A stretch of 64,000 nucleotides of DNA, from assembly GCA_900316515.1 (NCBI GenBank), contig ONDE01000008.1, forward strand, positions 1 through 64,000. Reading direction: 5' to 3'. The DNA is from an uncultured Bacteroidales bacterium (lineage in GTDB: Bacteria; Bacteroidota; Bacteroidia; Bacteroidales; P3). Positions within the stretch are counted from its first letter, which is position 1. The number at the start of each line of letters is the position of its first letter. Below the pieces are notes generated by a model. The model saw only the letters and a program-made list of their open reading frames with translations. It made no database searches and was not told the origin of the DNA. Positions 17,636 to 25,759 of this stretch are shown here, in pieces. Made by a program: the position numbers and the translations under genes.

Positions 17636-18527
17636 GCTGGAACATAGCAAGTGGAGCGGCCGCACCGACGGCACACCGTTCATGCAACGGGCACTGATAG
17701 TGCTGTTCAAGGTGGTGCCGCTGGAGGTAATCTACGGCGTGATGGCGCTGGTAGTGCCATTCTATATGCTCTTCAACCACAAGGGCTATATGGCCATATA
17801 CCACTTTTTCCGCCAGCGGCTGGGCAAAGGGGCGCTGAGTGCCGTATGGCACGTCTACCTCAACCACTTCCGCTTCGGACAGGTGGTGCTCGACCGTTTC
17901 GCCACCTACGCCGGTGTGCGCTTCAAGCTCACCATCGACGGCAACGAAAACTATCTGCACCTGAACGAAGGCGAGAAAGGGTTCATGATGCTGTCGTCGC
18001 ACGTAGGCAACTACGAGCAGGCTGGCTATGCATTGAAGTCGGACCGTAAGAGCTTCAACGCGCTGGTCTACGCCGGCGAGTCGGCCACGGTTATGAAAGG
18101 CCGCAGCAGCCAGTTTGCCGACAGCAACATACACATGATTCCTGTGCAGGCCGACATGTCGCACCTGTTCATCATCAACAATGCGCTGGACGAAGGCAAC
18201 ATTGTCAGCATGCCTGCCGACCGCTGTTTCGGCTCGCAGAAGAGTGTGGGCTGCCAGTTCTTTGGTGCAACAGCCCAGTTTCCGCTGGGGCCTTTTGCCA
18301 CAGCGGTGCAGAAAGAGGTGCCGGCATTGGCGGTGATGGTGATGAAAGAAGGCTCGCGCCGCTACCGCGCCTTTGTGAGGCAGCTGCAGGCAGACACCAC
18401 CTTGCCCCACCGCAAGCAGATGGCTGCGCTGGCACAGGCTTTCGCCACAGAGCTGGAAACGATAGTGCATCGCTACCCCCACCAATGGTATAACTATTAC
18501 GAATTCTGGGATGGAACAGGAGTATGA
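17616..18527 (+). CDS. LpxL/HtrB-like lysophospholipid/lipid A-type acyltransferase
   Basis: 303 residues from a TTG at 17616 (an ATG at 17682 would cut the conserved WSGRTDGT N-terminus, so I keep a TTG start here or at 17628). The family mark is the HX4E motif: His129 to Glu134 in SSHVGNYE. A membrane-embedded helix lies near residues 28-50. In aryl polyene clusters such enzymes are thought to move an acyl or aryl-polyene chain to a lipid on the inner membrane. It overlaps the ACP upstream by 20 bp and the dehydratase downstream by 17 bp. Confidence 0.85.
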   Translation: MSKRLPELEHSKWSGRTDGTPFMQRALIVLFKVVPLEVIYGVMALVVPFYMLFNHKGYMAIYHFFRQRLGKGALSAVWHVYLNHFRFGQVVLDRFATYAGVRFKLTIDGNENYLHLNEGEKGFMMLSSHVGNYEQAGYALKSDRKSFNALVYAGESATVMKGRSSQFADSNIHMIPVQADMSHLFIINNALDEGNIVSMPADRCFGSQKSVGCQFFGATAQFPLGPFATAVQKEVPALAVMVMKEGSRRYRAFVRQLQADTTLPHRKQMAALAQAFATELETIVHRYPHQWYNYYEFWDGTGV

Positions 18528-18924
18528 CATACTGACCCTCTTGCCGCAACGGCCACCGATGGTGATGGTCGACCGCCTGCTGCATTGCGACCCCGTGGTG
18601 ACGCAGACGGAGCTCACCGTTCGCGAGGACAACATCATGGTCGACGACGGCCTTATGTCGGCCTGCGGCCTGATAGAGAACATAGCGCAGACCTGTGCCG
18701 CGAGGATGGGATACATCAACCTCAGCAACGGCAAAGAGGTGCGGGTGGGCGTCATCGGAGCCCTGCGCGACATGGAGATACACTCGCTGCCGAAAATCGG
18801 CGACAAGATAGAGACCCGCATAGAGGTGAGCGACGAGGTGTTCGGCATGACGCTGGCGCAGGCTGAAAGCCGCTGCGACAACACACTGCTGGCCTCAGGA
18901 ACAATAAAGATAGCACTACTGTGA
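18511..18924 (+). CDS. FabZ/ApeP-like hotdog dehydratase with Gln at the His position
   Basis: 137 residues of the FabA/FabZ hotdog type. The usual LPHRxPxxxVDR motif reads LPQRPPMVMVDR, so the normal catalytic His is Gln13, whereas the catalytic acidic residue is kept (Glu56 in LIENIAQTCA). It resembles the ApeP-type second dehydratase of aryl polyene clusters. The substitution suggests a non-catalytic or structural partner for the other dehydratase at 24545, which keeps its His. Stop and next start overlap as GTGA. Confidence 0.8.
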   Translation: MEQEYDILTLLPQRPPMVMVDRLLHCDPVVTQTELTVREDNIMVDDGLMSACGLIENIAQTCAARMGYINLSNGKEVRVGVIGALRDMEIHSLPKIGDKIETRIEVSDEVFGMTLAQAESRCDNTLLASGTIKIALL

Positions 18925-19328
18925 ACACACTAAGCACAAAGAAGAAATTCGACATTCGATTCAGCGAGGTAGACTCGATGGGCGTGGCATGGCACGGGAG
19001 CTACATGATGTACCTCGAAGACGCACGCGAGGCCTTCGGCGAGAAGTATGACCTAGGCTACCTGCGCTTCTTCGGCGAAGGCTACTACGCACCGCTGGTC
19101 GATGTGCAGCTGAAATACAAGAACCCCATTATCTACGGCATGCACCCCGAGATAGAGATTGTCTACACTCCCACCGAGGCAGCCAAGATAGTGTTCGACT
19201 ACAAAATAACCGACGGCGACACCCTGCTGGCCACAGCCCATACAGTGCAAGTATTCATGGACAAGCAGTACAAACTGGTACTGGGGAATCCGCCGTTCTT
19301 CGAAGAGTGGAAAAAGAAATGGTTGTAA
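18921..19328 (+). CDS. Hotdog acyl-ACP/CoA thioesterase (4-hydroxybenzoyl-CoA type)
   Basis: 135 residues from a GTG that overlaps the preceding TGA. RFSEVDSMGVAWHGSYMMYLEDARE is the 4HBT signature, with Asp18 as the catalytic carboxylate. It corresponds to ApeK-like thioesterases that release or proofread polyene intermediates from the ACP. The 3' end overlaps the next ketosynthase by about 10 bp. Confidence 0.88.
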   Translation: MNTLSTKKKFDIRFSEVDSMGVAWHGSYMMYLEDAREAFGEKYDLGYLRFFGEGYYAPLVDVQLKYKNPIIYGMHPEIEIVYTPTEAAKIVFDYKITDGDTLLATAHTVQVFMDKQYKLVLGNPPFFEEWKKKWL

Positions 19329-20977
19329 AACTAGCAGATAACATTTACTCGCCCCTTGGGGCAACGACATGGGAGAACTACCAAGCCGTGATGGCTGGCC
19401 AGTGCGCACTGAAGCAATACAGCCTCCCTGACGGCTCGTTCTACACAGCCTCACTGTTTCCAGAAGAGCAACGGCACGACGACGAGCGATACACCTTTTT
19501 CGAGCAGCTGTGCATCGTGTCGGCCAGCGACGCCATCGCCCGTGCCGACATCGACCCCAAGTCGCCCCGCTGCCGCTTCTTCCTCTCCACCACTAAGGAC
19601 AACGTGCACCTGCTGGCCAACGGCGACACCGAGCGAGCACTGCTCGGCACCTCGGCCCAACTGATATGCCAATATTTCGGCAATCCCAACCCTGCGGTGG
19701 TTGTCAGCAACGCCTGCATCAGCGGCCTCAGCGCCCAGATAGTGGCCATGCGAAGCATTGAGGCGGGCCTCTGCGACACCGCCGTGGTGATAGGCTGCGA
19801 CGTGCAGTCGGAGTTCATCATCAGCGGCTTCCAGTGCCTCCACGCCCTCTCGCCCGACCAATGCCGTCCCTTCGACCGCGACCGCTGCGGACTGAACCTC
19901 GGCGAGGCTGCCGCAACGATAGTATATAGTGGAAAGTGCAAAGCGGAAAGTGGAAAGTGGCTAGCAGAAGCCGGTGCCATGTGCAACGACGCCAACCATA
20001 TCAGCGGTCCCTCGCGCACAGGAGAAGGCTCCTATCGCTGTCTGCAAGCCCTCAACATAGACAAAGATAAGCTGGCCTTTGTCAGCGTCCACGGCACCTC
20101 GACGCTCTACAACGACGAGATGGAGAGCATTGCCCTCGACCGTGCAGGTCTCGCCGACGTGCCCATATTCAGCCTCAAAGGCATCTACGGCCACACCATG
20201 GGTGCTGCCGGCGTGCTCGAGACCATCCTCTCGATGCAGGCCGTGGAGCACGGCGTGGTATTCGGCACCCGCGGCTTCGAGAACCTCGGCGTAAGCCGAC
20301 AGGTGAGCGTCAGCGCTGACGGCCGCACCACCGACCGTCAGAGCTTCGTCAAGCTCCTCTCCGGCTTCGGCGGCTGCAACGCAGCGATGAAGTTCCGCTA
20401 CACCGACGACATCAGTCCTATCAAACCTATCCCTTCAATCAATCCTATCTCATCTATTCCATCTATCCGCCTCAACCCCACCGCCGACGAGCTGGTGGAG
20501 CTCTACCGCAAGGAGGTGGGCGACTACCCCAAGTTCTTCAAGATGGACCCCTTGAGCCGCCTCGGCTTCGTAGCCACAGAGATGTTGCTCAAAAAAAGTC
20601 CCAAGGCCGACTACGGCGTGCTGCTCTTCAACCGCAGTTCGTCGATGGCCGACGACCTAGCCTTCCAGGCCACCATCCAGAGCCACACCGAGTGGTTCCC
20701 CTCCCCTGCCCTCTTCGTCTATACCCTGCCCAACATCGTCACAGGCGAGATAGCCATCCGCAACCACTTCCAGACCGAGACAAACTTCATGGTGCTCGAC
20801 GCGCCACACACCGACATAATGGCCGAGCAGATAGCCCTGGCCGCCCAACGCGGCCCTCAGATAGCCGGATGGTGCGAAGTCGATGCCAACGGCAAAAATA
20901 TGGCAGCACTTATTGCTGTACCCCAGAACACATCAAAAGAAACCATAGAAAACGAATTAAACATAATATTAAAATAA
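19319..20977 (+). CDS. Ketosynthase fused to a C-terminal ketosynthase-like half domain
   Basis: 552 residues from the ATG at 19319 (a GTG at 19307 is also possible). Residues 1-360 form a condensing enzyme with Cys133 in SNACISG, His258 in VHGTST and His292 in YGHTMGA. Residues from about 385 on (FKMDPLSRLGFVATEML, LLFNRSSSMADDLA, SPALFVYTLPNIVTGEIAIRNHF) look like the short stand-alone ketoacyl-synthase N-terminal-like protein of flexirubin clusters. The two parts are joined at a short-word repeat (20408-20470), and another word insert lies at 19928-19960 inside the first part. The fusion is read directly in one open frame. An ACP follows 9 bp later. Confidence 0.85.
   Translation: MVVKLADNIYSPLGATTWENYQAVMAGQCALKQYSLPDGSFYTASLFPEEQRHDDERYTFFEQLCIVSASDAIARADIDPKSPRCRFFLSTTKDNVHLLANGDTERALLGTSAQLICQYFGNPNPAVVVSNACISGLSAQIVAMRSIEAGLCDTAVVIGCDVQSEFIISGFQCLHALSPDQCRPFDRDRCGLNLGEAAATIVYSGKCKAESGKWLAEAGAMCNDANHISGPSRTGEGSYRCLQALNIDKDKLAFVSVHGTSTLYNDEMESIALDRAGLADVPIFSLKGIYGHTMGAAGVLETILSMQAVEHGVVFGTRGFENLGVSRQVSVSADGRTTDRQSFVKLLSGFGGCNAAMKFRYTDDISPIKPIPSINPISSIPSIRLNPTADELVELYRKEVGDYPKFFKMDPLSRLGFVATEMLLKKSPKADYGVLLFNRSSSMADDLAFQATIQSHTEWFPSPALFVYTLPNIVTGEIAIRNHFQTETNFMVLDAPHTDIMAEQIALAAQRGPQIAGWCEVDANGKNMAALIAVPQNTSKETIENELNIILK
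19928..19960. repeat. Short-word repeat in frame in ketosynthase
   Basis: Four copies of a GGAAAGTG-like word encode SGKCKAESGKW between two conserved parts of the ketosynthase domain (after the GEAAATIV strand). Confidence 0.65.
20408..20470. repeat. Short-word repeat at the domain joint of the ketosynthase fusion
   Basis: Repeated (C)CTATC and ATCAATC words encode a Pro/Ile/Ser-rich linker, DISPIKPIPSINPISSIPSI, exactly between the ketosynthase and the extra domain. Confidence 0.7.
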
Positions 20978-20986
20978 AGTAAAACA

Positions 20987-21247
20987 ATGGAAGAACTCAT
21001 CCTCAAATTGAAGAAAGAAATCATCGAAGTCCTGAACCTCGAAGACATCAAACCCGAAGACATCGACGAGAACGCCCCTCTGTTCGGCGGCGAAGGCCTG
21101 GGCCTCGACAGCATCGACGCTCTCGAGCTCATCGTGCTCATGGAGAAGAACTACGGCATCAAGCTGCAGGACCCCAACCAGGGCAAGGAAATCTTCAAGT
21201 CCATCAACGTTATGGCCGACTACATCAGCAAGAACCGTACCAAGTAA
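20987..21247 (+). CDS. Acyl carrier protein
   Basis: 86 residues, acidic and helical. The attachment serine is Ser42 in GLGLDSIDALELIV. It differs enough from the ACP at 17393 that the two probably serve separate steps, such as priming and elongation. It lies between the two ketosynthase fusions and is followed by a word-hairpin spacer. Confidence 0.95.
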   Translation: MEELILKLKKEIIEVLNLEDIKPEDIDENAPLFGGEGLGLDSIDALELIVLMEKNYGIKLQDPNQGKEIFKSINVMADYISKNRTK

Positions 21248-21248
21248 A

Positions 21249-21326
21249 CGAGCTGTAAGCTGTGAGCTGTAAGTTTTAAGTGGACGCCGTCCTACTTAAA
21301 GCTTAAAACTTAAAGCTTAAAACTAT
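21249..21326. repeat. Word-hairpin spacer
   Basis: Left array of GAGCTGTAAG / AAGTTTTAAG words (21250-21281), a short loop with GGACGCCGTCC, and a right array of ACTTAAAGCTTAAA words (21293-21324) that is complementary to the left. It ends directly before the ATG at 21328. Confidence 0.85.
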
Positions 21327-21327
21327 A

Positions 21328-23469
21328 ATGATTGACATTGTAATCACTGGTGCCGGCATTGTGTCGGCAATAGGCGTAGGCAAGGATGAGACCCTGCGCT
21401 CGATGCAGGAGCAACGCAGCGGCATACGTCCGTTGCTCTATCTGAAGACGGAGCACCACGAGTTCCCCGTAGGCGAGGTGCAGCTCAGCAACGATGAGAT
21501 GTGCGCCATCCTCGGCATCGATCCCACCAAACAGCCCACCACACGCACCGCGCTGATGGGCATGGTGGCTCTCAAAGAGGCCCTCGAACAGGCAGGGCTT
21601 GCCCCCGACCAGTACCCGCACATACCGCTCATATCAGGCACCACAGTCGGTGGCATGGACAAGAGCGAGCAGTACTACCTCGACTTCCTCAAGAACGACA
21701 GCCGCAACGAATACATACGTACCCACGACTGTGGTGCCTGCACCGAGATGATGGCCGAACACTTCGGTCGCTTCCAGATGTTGACCACCTTGTCGACAGC
21801 CTGCTCGTCGGCAGCCAACGCAGTCATCACCGGCGCCGAACTGATACGCGCCGGCCGCGCCGAATGTGTAGTTGTGGGCGGAACCGAGTGCATCACCAAG
21901 TTCCACCTCAACGGCTTCGCCTCGCTTATGATTCTCGACAAGGAGCCCTGCCGCCCCTTCGACGCCTCGCGTGCCGGACTGAACCTCGGCGAGGGTGCTG
22001 CGTGGCTGGTCATCGAGACCGCCGAGCATGCCAAGCGCCGCGGAGCCAAGTCGCTGGCACGTCTGGCAGGCTACGGCAACGCCTGCGACGCTTTCCACCA
22101 GACCGCAACCTCTAACGACGGCGAAGGTCCTTATCGCGCCATGGAGCAGGCCCTCGCGTGCGCCGGCATCACGCCCAATCAGGTTGACTACATCAACACC
22201 CACGGCACAGGCACAGGCAACAACGACCTGACCGAGAGCGAAGCCATGCGCCGCCTCTTCGGCGAGAAAGTGCCGCCATTCTCGTCGACCAAAGCCTTCA
22301 CCGGACACACCACATCGGCATCGGGCACCATCGAAGCTGTCATCTGCATGCTCGCCATGCAACACAGTTTTCTTCCCGTCAACCTGCGCTTCCACGATGC
22401 AGGTCAATGCCTCACGCCAGTACATGAACCTACGCAGAAGTCCTTGCACTACGTGCTCAGCAACGCCTTCGGCTTCGGCGGCAACGACAGCGCGCTACTC
22501 TTTGAGAATGAAGAGTTAAGAATAAAGAATGAAGAATCAGCCACCACGCCTTGCAATTCCTCATCCCTCACTCTTCATTCACAACTGAAGAAGGTATACC
22601 TCCTCTCCGCTGCACAGATATCGGCCCAGGAGCCGCTGTGCGACGACTGGAAGGAGAACCCCGTGGCACTCACCGAGCCACTGACCCGCAGCCGTGAGGC
22701 CGACTACAAGCAGTTCATCCCGCCACTCGAAGCACGCCGCATGGGCCGCATACTGAAACGCGCCATTGCCACTGCCCGCAAAGCACTGGCCAACGCTGCC
22801 ATCGAGGTACCTCAGGCTATAGTTACCGGCACGGGGCTGGGTTGCATCGAGAACACAGAGATATTCCTCGATGCCCTCTGCCGCGAAGGTGAAGACCAGA
22901 TGATGCCCACACGCTTCATGTCGTCGACCCACAACACCATGTCGTCAATCGTGGCCATCAACCTGCAGGCCCACGGCTACAACGCCACCTACGCCCACAA
23001 CACAGTATCGTTCCAGAGTGCTCTGATGGACGCCCTGCTGCAGCTGCGCCGCGGTGCCGTCGGCAACGCCATGGTCTGCGCCCACGACGAAATGACCCCC
23101 GGCTACCACGCACTGCTCTGCAAGGGTGGCTACCTGGCTGGCAAGAAAGCCGCCGAGTGCGCCGTAAGCATGGTGCTGGCCAACGAAAACAACGGCCACG
23201 CCCTGTGCGAGATAGCCGGAATGCGCATGCTGCACCGCCCCACCGAGGCCGAGAAGCAACATGCCTTGAAAGAACTCCTTGCCGAATCTGAAATCACCGA
23301 CTACCTGATGACAGACGGCTATCCAGAACTCTTCGGTGTCAACTACACCACGCCGGCCCTCGACATCTACGCTGCCGCCCATCTGCTTGTTGACAAGCCT
23401 ATAGTAATACGCTACAGCGACGAAAACCATTATTCATTAATATTATTACGCCCATGTTCCGACTGCTGA
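21328..23469 (+). CDS. Ketosynthase-chain length factor fusion
   Basis: 713 residues. Residues 1-390 are a complete condensing enzyme: Cys159 in STACSSA, His292 in NTHGTGT, His327 in FTGHTTSA, closing with SNAFGFGGNDSALL. Residues 420-713 (KKVYLLSAAQIS, RRMGRILKRAIATAR, IVTGTGLGCIENTE, FMSSTHNTMSSIVAINL) fit the Ketoacyl-synt_2/chain length factor-like family (ApeC role), lacking a catalytic Cys in the THNT position. In related clusters these are two separate genes. Here they form one frame across a short-word hairpin insert at 22505-22582. Such a fusion would fix the KS:CLF ratio. The stop overlaps the next gene by 16 bp. Confidence 0.87.
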   Translation: MIDIVITGAGIVSAIGVGKDETLRSMQEQRSGIRPLLYLKTEHHEFPVGEVQLSNDEMCAILGIDPTKQPTTRTALMGMVALKEALEQAGLAPDQYPHIPLISGTTVGGMDKSEQYYLDFLKNDSRNEYIRTHDCGACTEMMAEHFGRFQMLTTLSTACSSAANAVITGAELIRAGRAECVVVGGTECITKFHLNGFASLMILDKEPCRPFDASRAGLNLGEGAAWLVIETAEHAKRRGAKSLARLAGYGNACDAFHQTATSNDGEGPYRAMEQALACAGITPNQVDYINTHGTGTGNNDLTESEAMRRLFGEKVPPFSSTKAFTGHTTSASGTIEAVICMLAMQHSFLPVNLRFHDAGQCLTPVHEPTQKSLHYVLSNAFGFGGNDSALLFENEELRIKNEESATTPCNSSSLTLHSQLKKVYLLSAAQISAQEPLCDDWKENPVALTEPLTRSREADYKQFIPPLEARRMGRILKRAIATARKALANAAIEVPQAIVTGTGLGCIENTEIFLDALCREGEDQMMPTRFMSSTHNTMSSIVAINLQAHGYNATYAHNTVSFQSALMDALLQLRRGAVGNAMVCAHDEMTPGYHALLCKGGYLAGKKAAECAVSMVLANENNGHALCEIAGMRMLHRPTEAEKQHALKELLAESEITDYLMTDGYPELFGVNYTTPALDIYAAAHLLVDKPIVIRYSDENHYSLILLRPCSDC
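22505..22582. repeat. Word-hairpin insert at the KS-CLF joint
   Basis: GAATGAAGAGT (22506-22516) is the exact reverse complement of ACTCTTCATTC (22570-22580). The left side holds repeated GAATGAAGA/GTTAAG words and the right side CTCATC/CTTCATTC words, with an unrelated spacer between. It encodes the linker from NEELRIKNEES to SSLTLHSQ without breaking the frame. Confidence 0.85.
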
Positions 23470-23807
23470 TACTCGTAGCCATACAGACCGCCTTCCTTGC
23501 CGGAGGCCAGGTGCTACTGAAAGTAGCCATGGCCCAACTGCCAAAGTTCAGCTGGACATGGAGCTACTTCAAAGCTGTAGCCACCGACTGGTGGTTGGCA
23601 GCCTGCGGCGTAAGTTTCGGCATTGCCACCGTGCTATGGCTATACATCCTCAAGCACTTCCCCTTCTCGCAAGCCTATCCTTTGACGGCACTGGGCTACA
23701 TCTTCGGCATGGTGGCCGCCATACTCGTCTTCGGTGAGCACGTCCCTTTTGCCCGATGGATAGGTGTCGTTCTCATCGTCGTCGGATGCTTTTTTATCAT
23801 GAAATAA
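23454..23807 (+). CDS. EamA/SMR-like small membrane transporter
   Basis: 117 residues with four hydrophobic segments (about 2-22, 45-65, 72-90, 98-116). The middle reads FPFSQAYPLTALGYIFGMVAAILVF followed by GVVLIVVGCFFIMK, typical of EamA/small multidrug resistance proteins, which work as dimers in the inner membrane. In this locus it may flip or export a pigment or lipid-linked precursor; that is inference. It overlaps the end of the KS-CLF gene by 16 bp. Confidence 0.8.
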   Translation: MFRLLILVAIQTAFLAGGQVLLKVAMAQLPKFSWTWSYFKAVATDWWLAACGVSFGIATVLWLYILKHFPFSQAYPLTALGYIFGMVAAILVFGEHVPFARWIGVVLIVVGCFFIMK

Positions 23808-23881
23808 CACACGCCATGCACATTAGCAACAAGATACGCTCTTTTAACACACATAACACAATATAAATCAACAGTCAAGAC

Positions 23882-23935
23882 ACACCCCCTTCACATCTTC
23901 CTCACATCTCCCTCACATCAACATCACATAACAGC
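23882..23935. repeat. Short-word repeat before the LolA-like gene
   Basis: Five to six copies of (C)TCACATC form a single-arm array in the 132-bp gap between the transporter and the LolA-like gene. Confidence 0.6.
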
Positions 23936-23939
23936 AAAA

Positions 23940-24548
23940 ATGAAACGGACAAGACACCTCCTACTGGCTATGTTGACAGTCGCCATATCCATGGTTGCCC
24001 AAGCTCAAACTGCCACCCTCACGGGAGCACAGCGTGCCGAGGTACTGACATGCATTGCCGCAGCACAGCAGCCGAGACCCGGCAAGACGCTTGCCTACAC
24101 CTTTGTGCAAACCAAGCACTCGCCGCTGCTGGCGCAGGATGCCGTGTCTAAAGGTAACCTCACCCTCAGCAGCGACCACACAATGCGTTGGCAGTACACC
24201 GAGCCGCAGGCATTTGCACTGGTTGTAGAAGGCGACTCGATATACACCGTCGTTGGCGGCAAACGCAACTTGCTGTCTGGAGCCAGCGGCAAAATGACAC
24301 GTGGCCTGGCACAGATGATGATGCAGATGACCGATGGGGCAAGCCTGACAAACGACAAGCTATTCGAGACCACCCTCTCCGAAGAGGCCGGCATCTACCG
24401 CGCCACCCTCGTGCCCAAGCGGCGCGACATGAAGCGCATGATGCAGCATGCCGAACTCACTTTTGACCACAAGACGCTGCGCATCAAGAGCGTGCGCCTC
24501 ATTGAGAAAGACAATAGTTACACACAGATTGATTTCACACAGCAATGA
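23940..24548 (+). CDS. LolA-like outer-membrane lipid carrier protein
   Basis: 202 residues with a signal peptide (MKRTRHLLLAMLTVAISMVAQA). The mature part shows the LolA-type pattern of alternating beta strands: LAYTFVQTKHSPLLAQDAVSKG, then MRWQYTEPQAFALVVEGDS and the long hinge-like helix MTRGLAQMMMQM. In aryl polyene clusters the LolA-like protein (ApeF) is thought to carry the polyene lipid across the periplasm. The gene overlaps the dehydratase by 4 bp (ATGA). Confidence 0.85.
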   Translation: MKRTRHLLLAMLTVAISMVAQAQTATLTGAQRAEVLTCIAAAQQPRPGKTLAYTFVQTKHSPLLAQDAVSKGNLTLSSDHTMRWQYTEPQAFALVVEGDSIYTVVGGKRNLLSGASGKMTRGLAQMMMQMTDGASLTNDKLFETTLSEEAGIYRATLVPKRRDMKRMMQHAELTFDHKTLRIKSVRLIEKDNSYTQIDFTQQ

Positions 24549-24928
24549 AGGTACTCGAAGAACTGATGAAAGTGGAGCGTGCGGCATTTGAGAATATCGA
24601 CGACAGCCTGCGCGTTGCCGCCACCCTGTCGGCTCGGCGCGACAGCTCGGTATACAGCGGACACTTCCCCGACCACCCTGTCACCCCCGGCGTGCTTATG
24701 ATTCAGGCTGTAGTTGAGTTGTTATCGCAGGCCACCGGCAAACACCTTAAACTGCAAAAGGTGAACAATGTCAAGTATCTGGCCATGATGGGACCCGACG
24801 ATATCGACGACTGCACCCTGGCAGCCACCATCACACCTGACAACGTGGCCAGCGCAGCCTACACCAAAGCCGACAAGACATACGCAAAGATAAAATTGAC
24901 ATTAACAACTGTGAGCTTAAAGCTGTAA
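24545..24928 (+). CDS. FabA/FabZ-like 3-hydroxyacyl-ACP dehydratase (ApeI type)
   Basis: 127 residues with one hotdog domain. The catalytic GHFPDHPVTPGVLMIQAVVE segment contains His40, so unlike the protein at 18511 this dehydratase looks active. It would dehydrate the 3-hydroxyacyl-ACP to form each trans double bond. The last residues (TTVSLKL) are encoded by the beginning of the word-hairpin element that follows, showing that the repeat has reached into the gene end. Confidence 0.87.
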   Translation: MKVLEELMKVERAAFENIDDSLRVAATLSARRDSSVYSGHFPDHPVTPGVLMIQAVVELLSQATGKHLKLQKVNNVKYLAMMGPDDIDDCTLAATITPDNVASAAYTKADKTYAKIKLTLTTVSLKL

Positions 24929-25002
24929 GTTTTAAGTGGCTGACGCAGCCCGATGGCAACCGCCCCACTTAAAACTCAATACTTAAAACTTAAAACTAAA
25001 AA
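24909..25002. repeat. Word-hairpin, copy A of a dispersed pair
   Basis: AAGTTTTAAGTGG (24927-24939) can pair with CCACTTAAAACT (24965-24976), with the spacer GCTGACGCAGCCCGATGGCA and neighbouring bases between. Arrays of TTAAAACT words follow up to the next start codon. The spacer is nearly identical to that of the element at 34188-34280. Confidence 0.9.
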
Positions 25003-25003
25003 A

Positions 25004-25747
25004 ATGACCTACTGCACCGTCATACCGACCTACAACAACGCACGCACGGTGGCCGACATCGTGAAGCGCACGCTGGCGGTATGCCCACAGGTGATAGTAG
25101 TCAACGACGGCAGCACCGACGACACCCTCGCTGTATTGGAGCCGTTGAAAGACAAGATACAGTTGATAACCTACATTCGCAACCGCGGCAAAGGCCATGC
25201 CCTGCGCCTCGGCCTGGATGCCGCCCGCAAAGCCGGATACGACTATGCCGTCACCATAGACAGCGACGGCCAGCACCGCCCCGAAGAGATACCGCAGCTT
25301 GTGTCAGCCACTCAAGCAGCCAGGCAACTAGGCAACCAGGCAATCCTTGTAGTCGGCAGCCGCAACTTACAGGCCGACGGTATGCCTGCCGGCAACACAT
25401 TCGCCAACCGATTCAGCAACTTCTGGTTCCGGGTGCAGACGGGCATCAACCTGCCCGACACACAGACCGGCTTCCGCCTCTACCCCCTCCATCACCTCCC
25501 ATGTCTCGGCCTGATCACCGCACGATACGAGAGCGAGTTGGAACTGCTGGTATTCAGTGCTTGGCATGGCGTGAAGCTAGTGCCTGTAGGCATCAGCGTG
25601 AGCTATCCCGACGACCGCGTCTCGCATTTCCGCCCTTTCTGGGACTTCTTCCGTATCTCGATGCTCAACACAGCACTGTGCATCATTGCATTGGTCTATG
25701 GCTACCCAAGGATGATAATAACTAAACTCTTAACTCTTAACTCTTAA
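25004..25747 (+). CDS. Glycosyltransferase family 2 (DPM-like)
   Basis: 247 residues from the ATG at 25004; the frame upstream is repeat sequence. TVIPTYNNARTVADIV, VVNDGSTDDT and VTIDSDGQHRPEEI are the GT-A nucleotide and metal motifs of the dolichyl-phosphate-mannose-synthase-like family. LPDTQTGFRLYPL and YESELELLVFSAWHG also fit. Known aryl polyene clusters contain such a GT2, taken to glycosylate the product or its lipid carrier. The C-terminal TKLLTLNS is encoded by another run of short words (CTTAACT). Confidence 0.85.
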   Translation: MTYCTVIPTYNNARTVADIVKRTLAVCPQVIVVNDGSTDDTLAVLEPLKDKIQLITYIRNRGKGHALRLGLDAARKAGYDYAVTIDSDGQHRPEEIPQLVSATQAARQLGNQAILVVGSRNLQADGMPAGNTFANRFSNFWFRVQTGINLPDTQTGFRLYPLHHLPCLGLITARYESELELLVFSAWHGVKLVPVGISVSYPDDRVSHFRPFWDFFRISMLNTALCIIALVYGYPRMIITKLLTLNS

Positions 25748-25749
25748 CC
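25719..25749. repeat. Short-word run at the end of GT2
   Basis: Three to four copies of AACTCTT in tandem span the GT2 stop codon and the 12-bp spacer to the MMPL gene. Confidence 0.7.
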
Positions 25750-25759
25750 CATATCTGCT

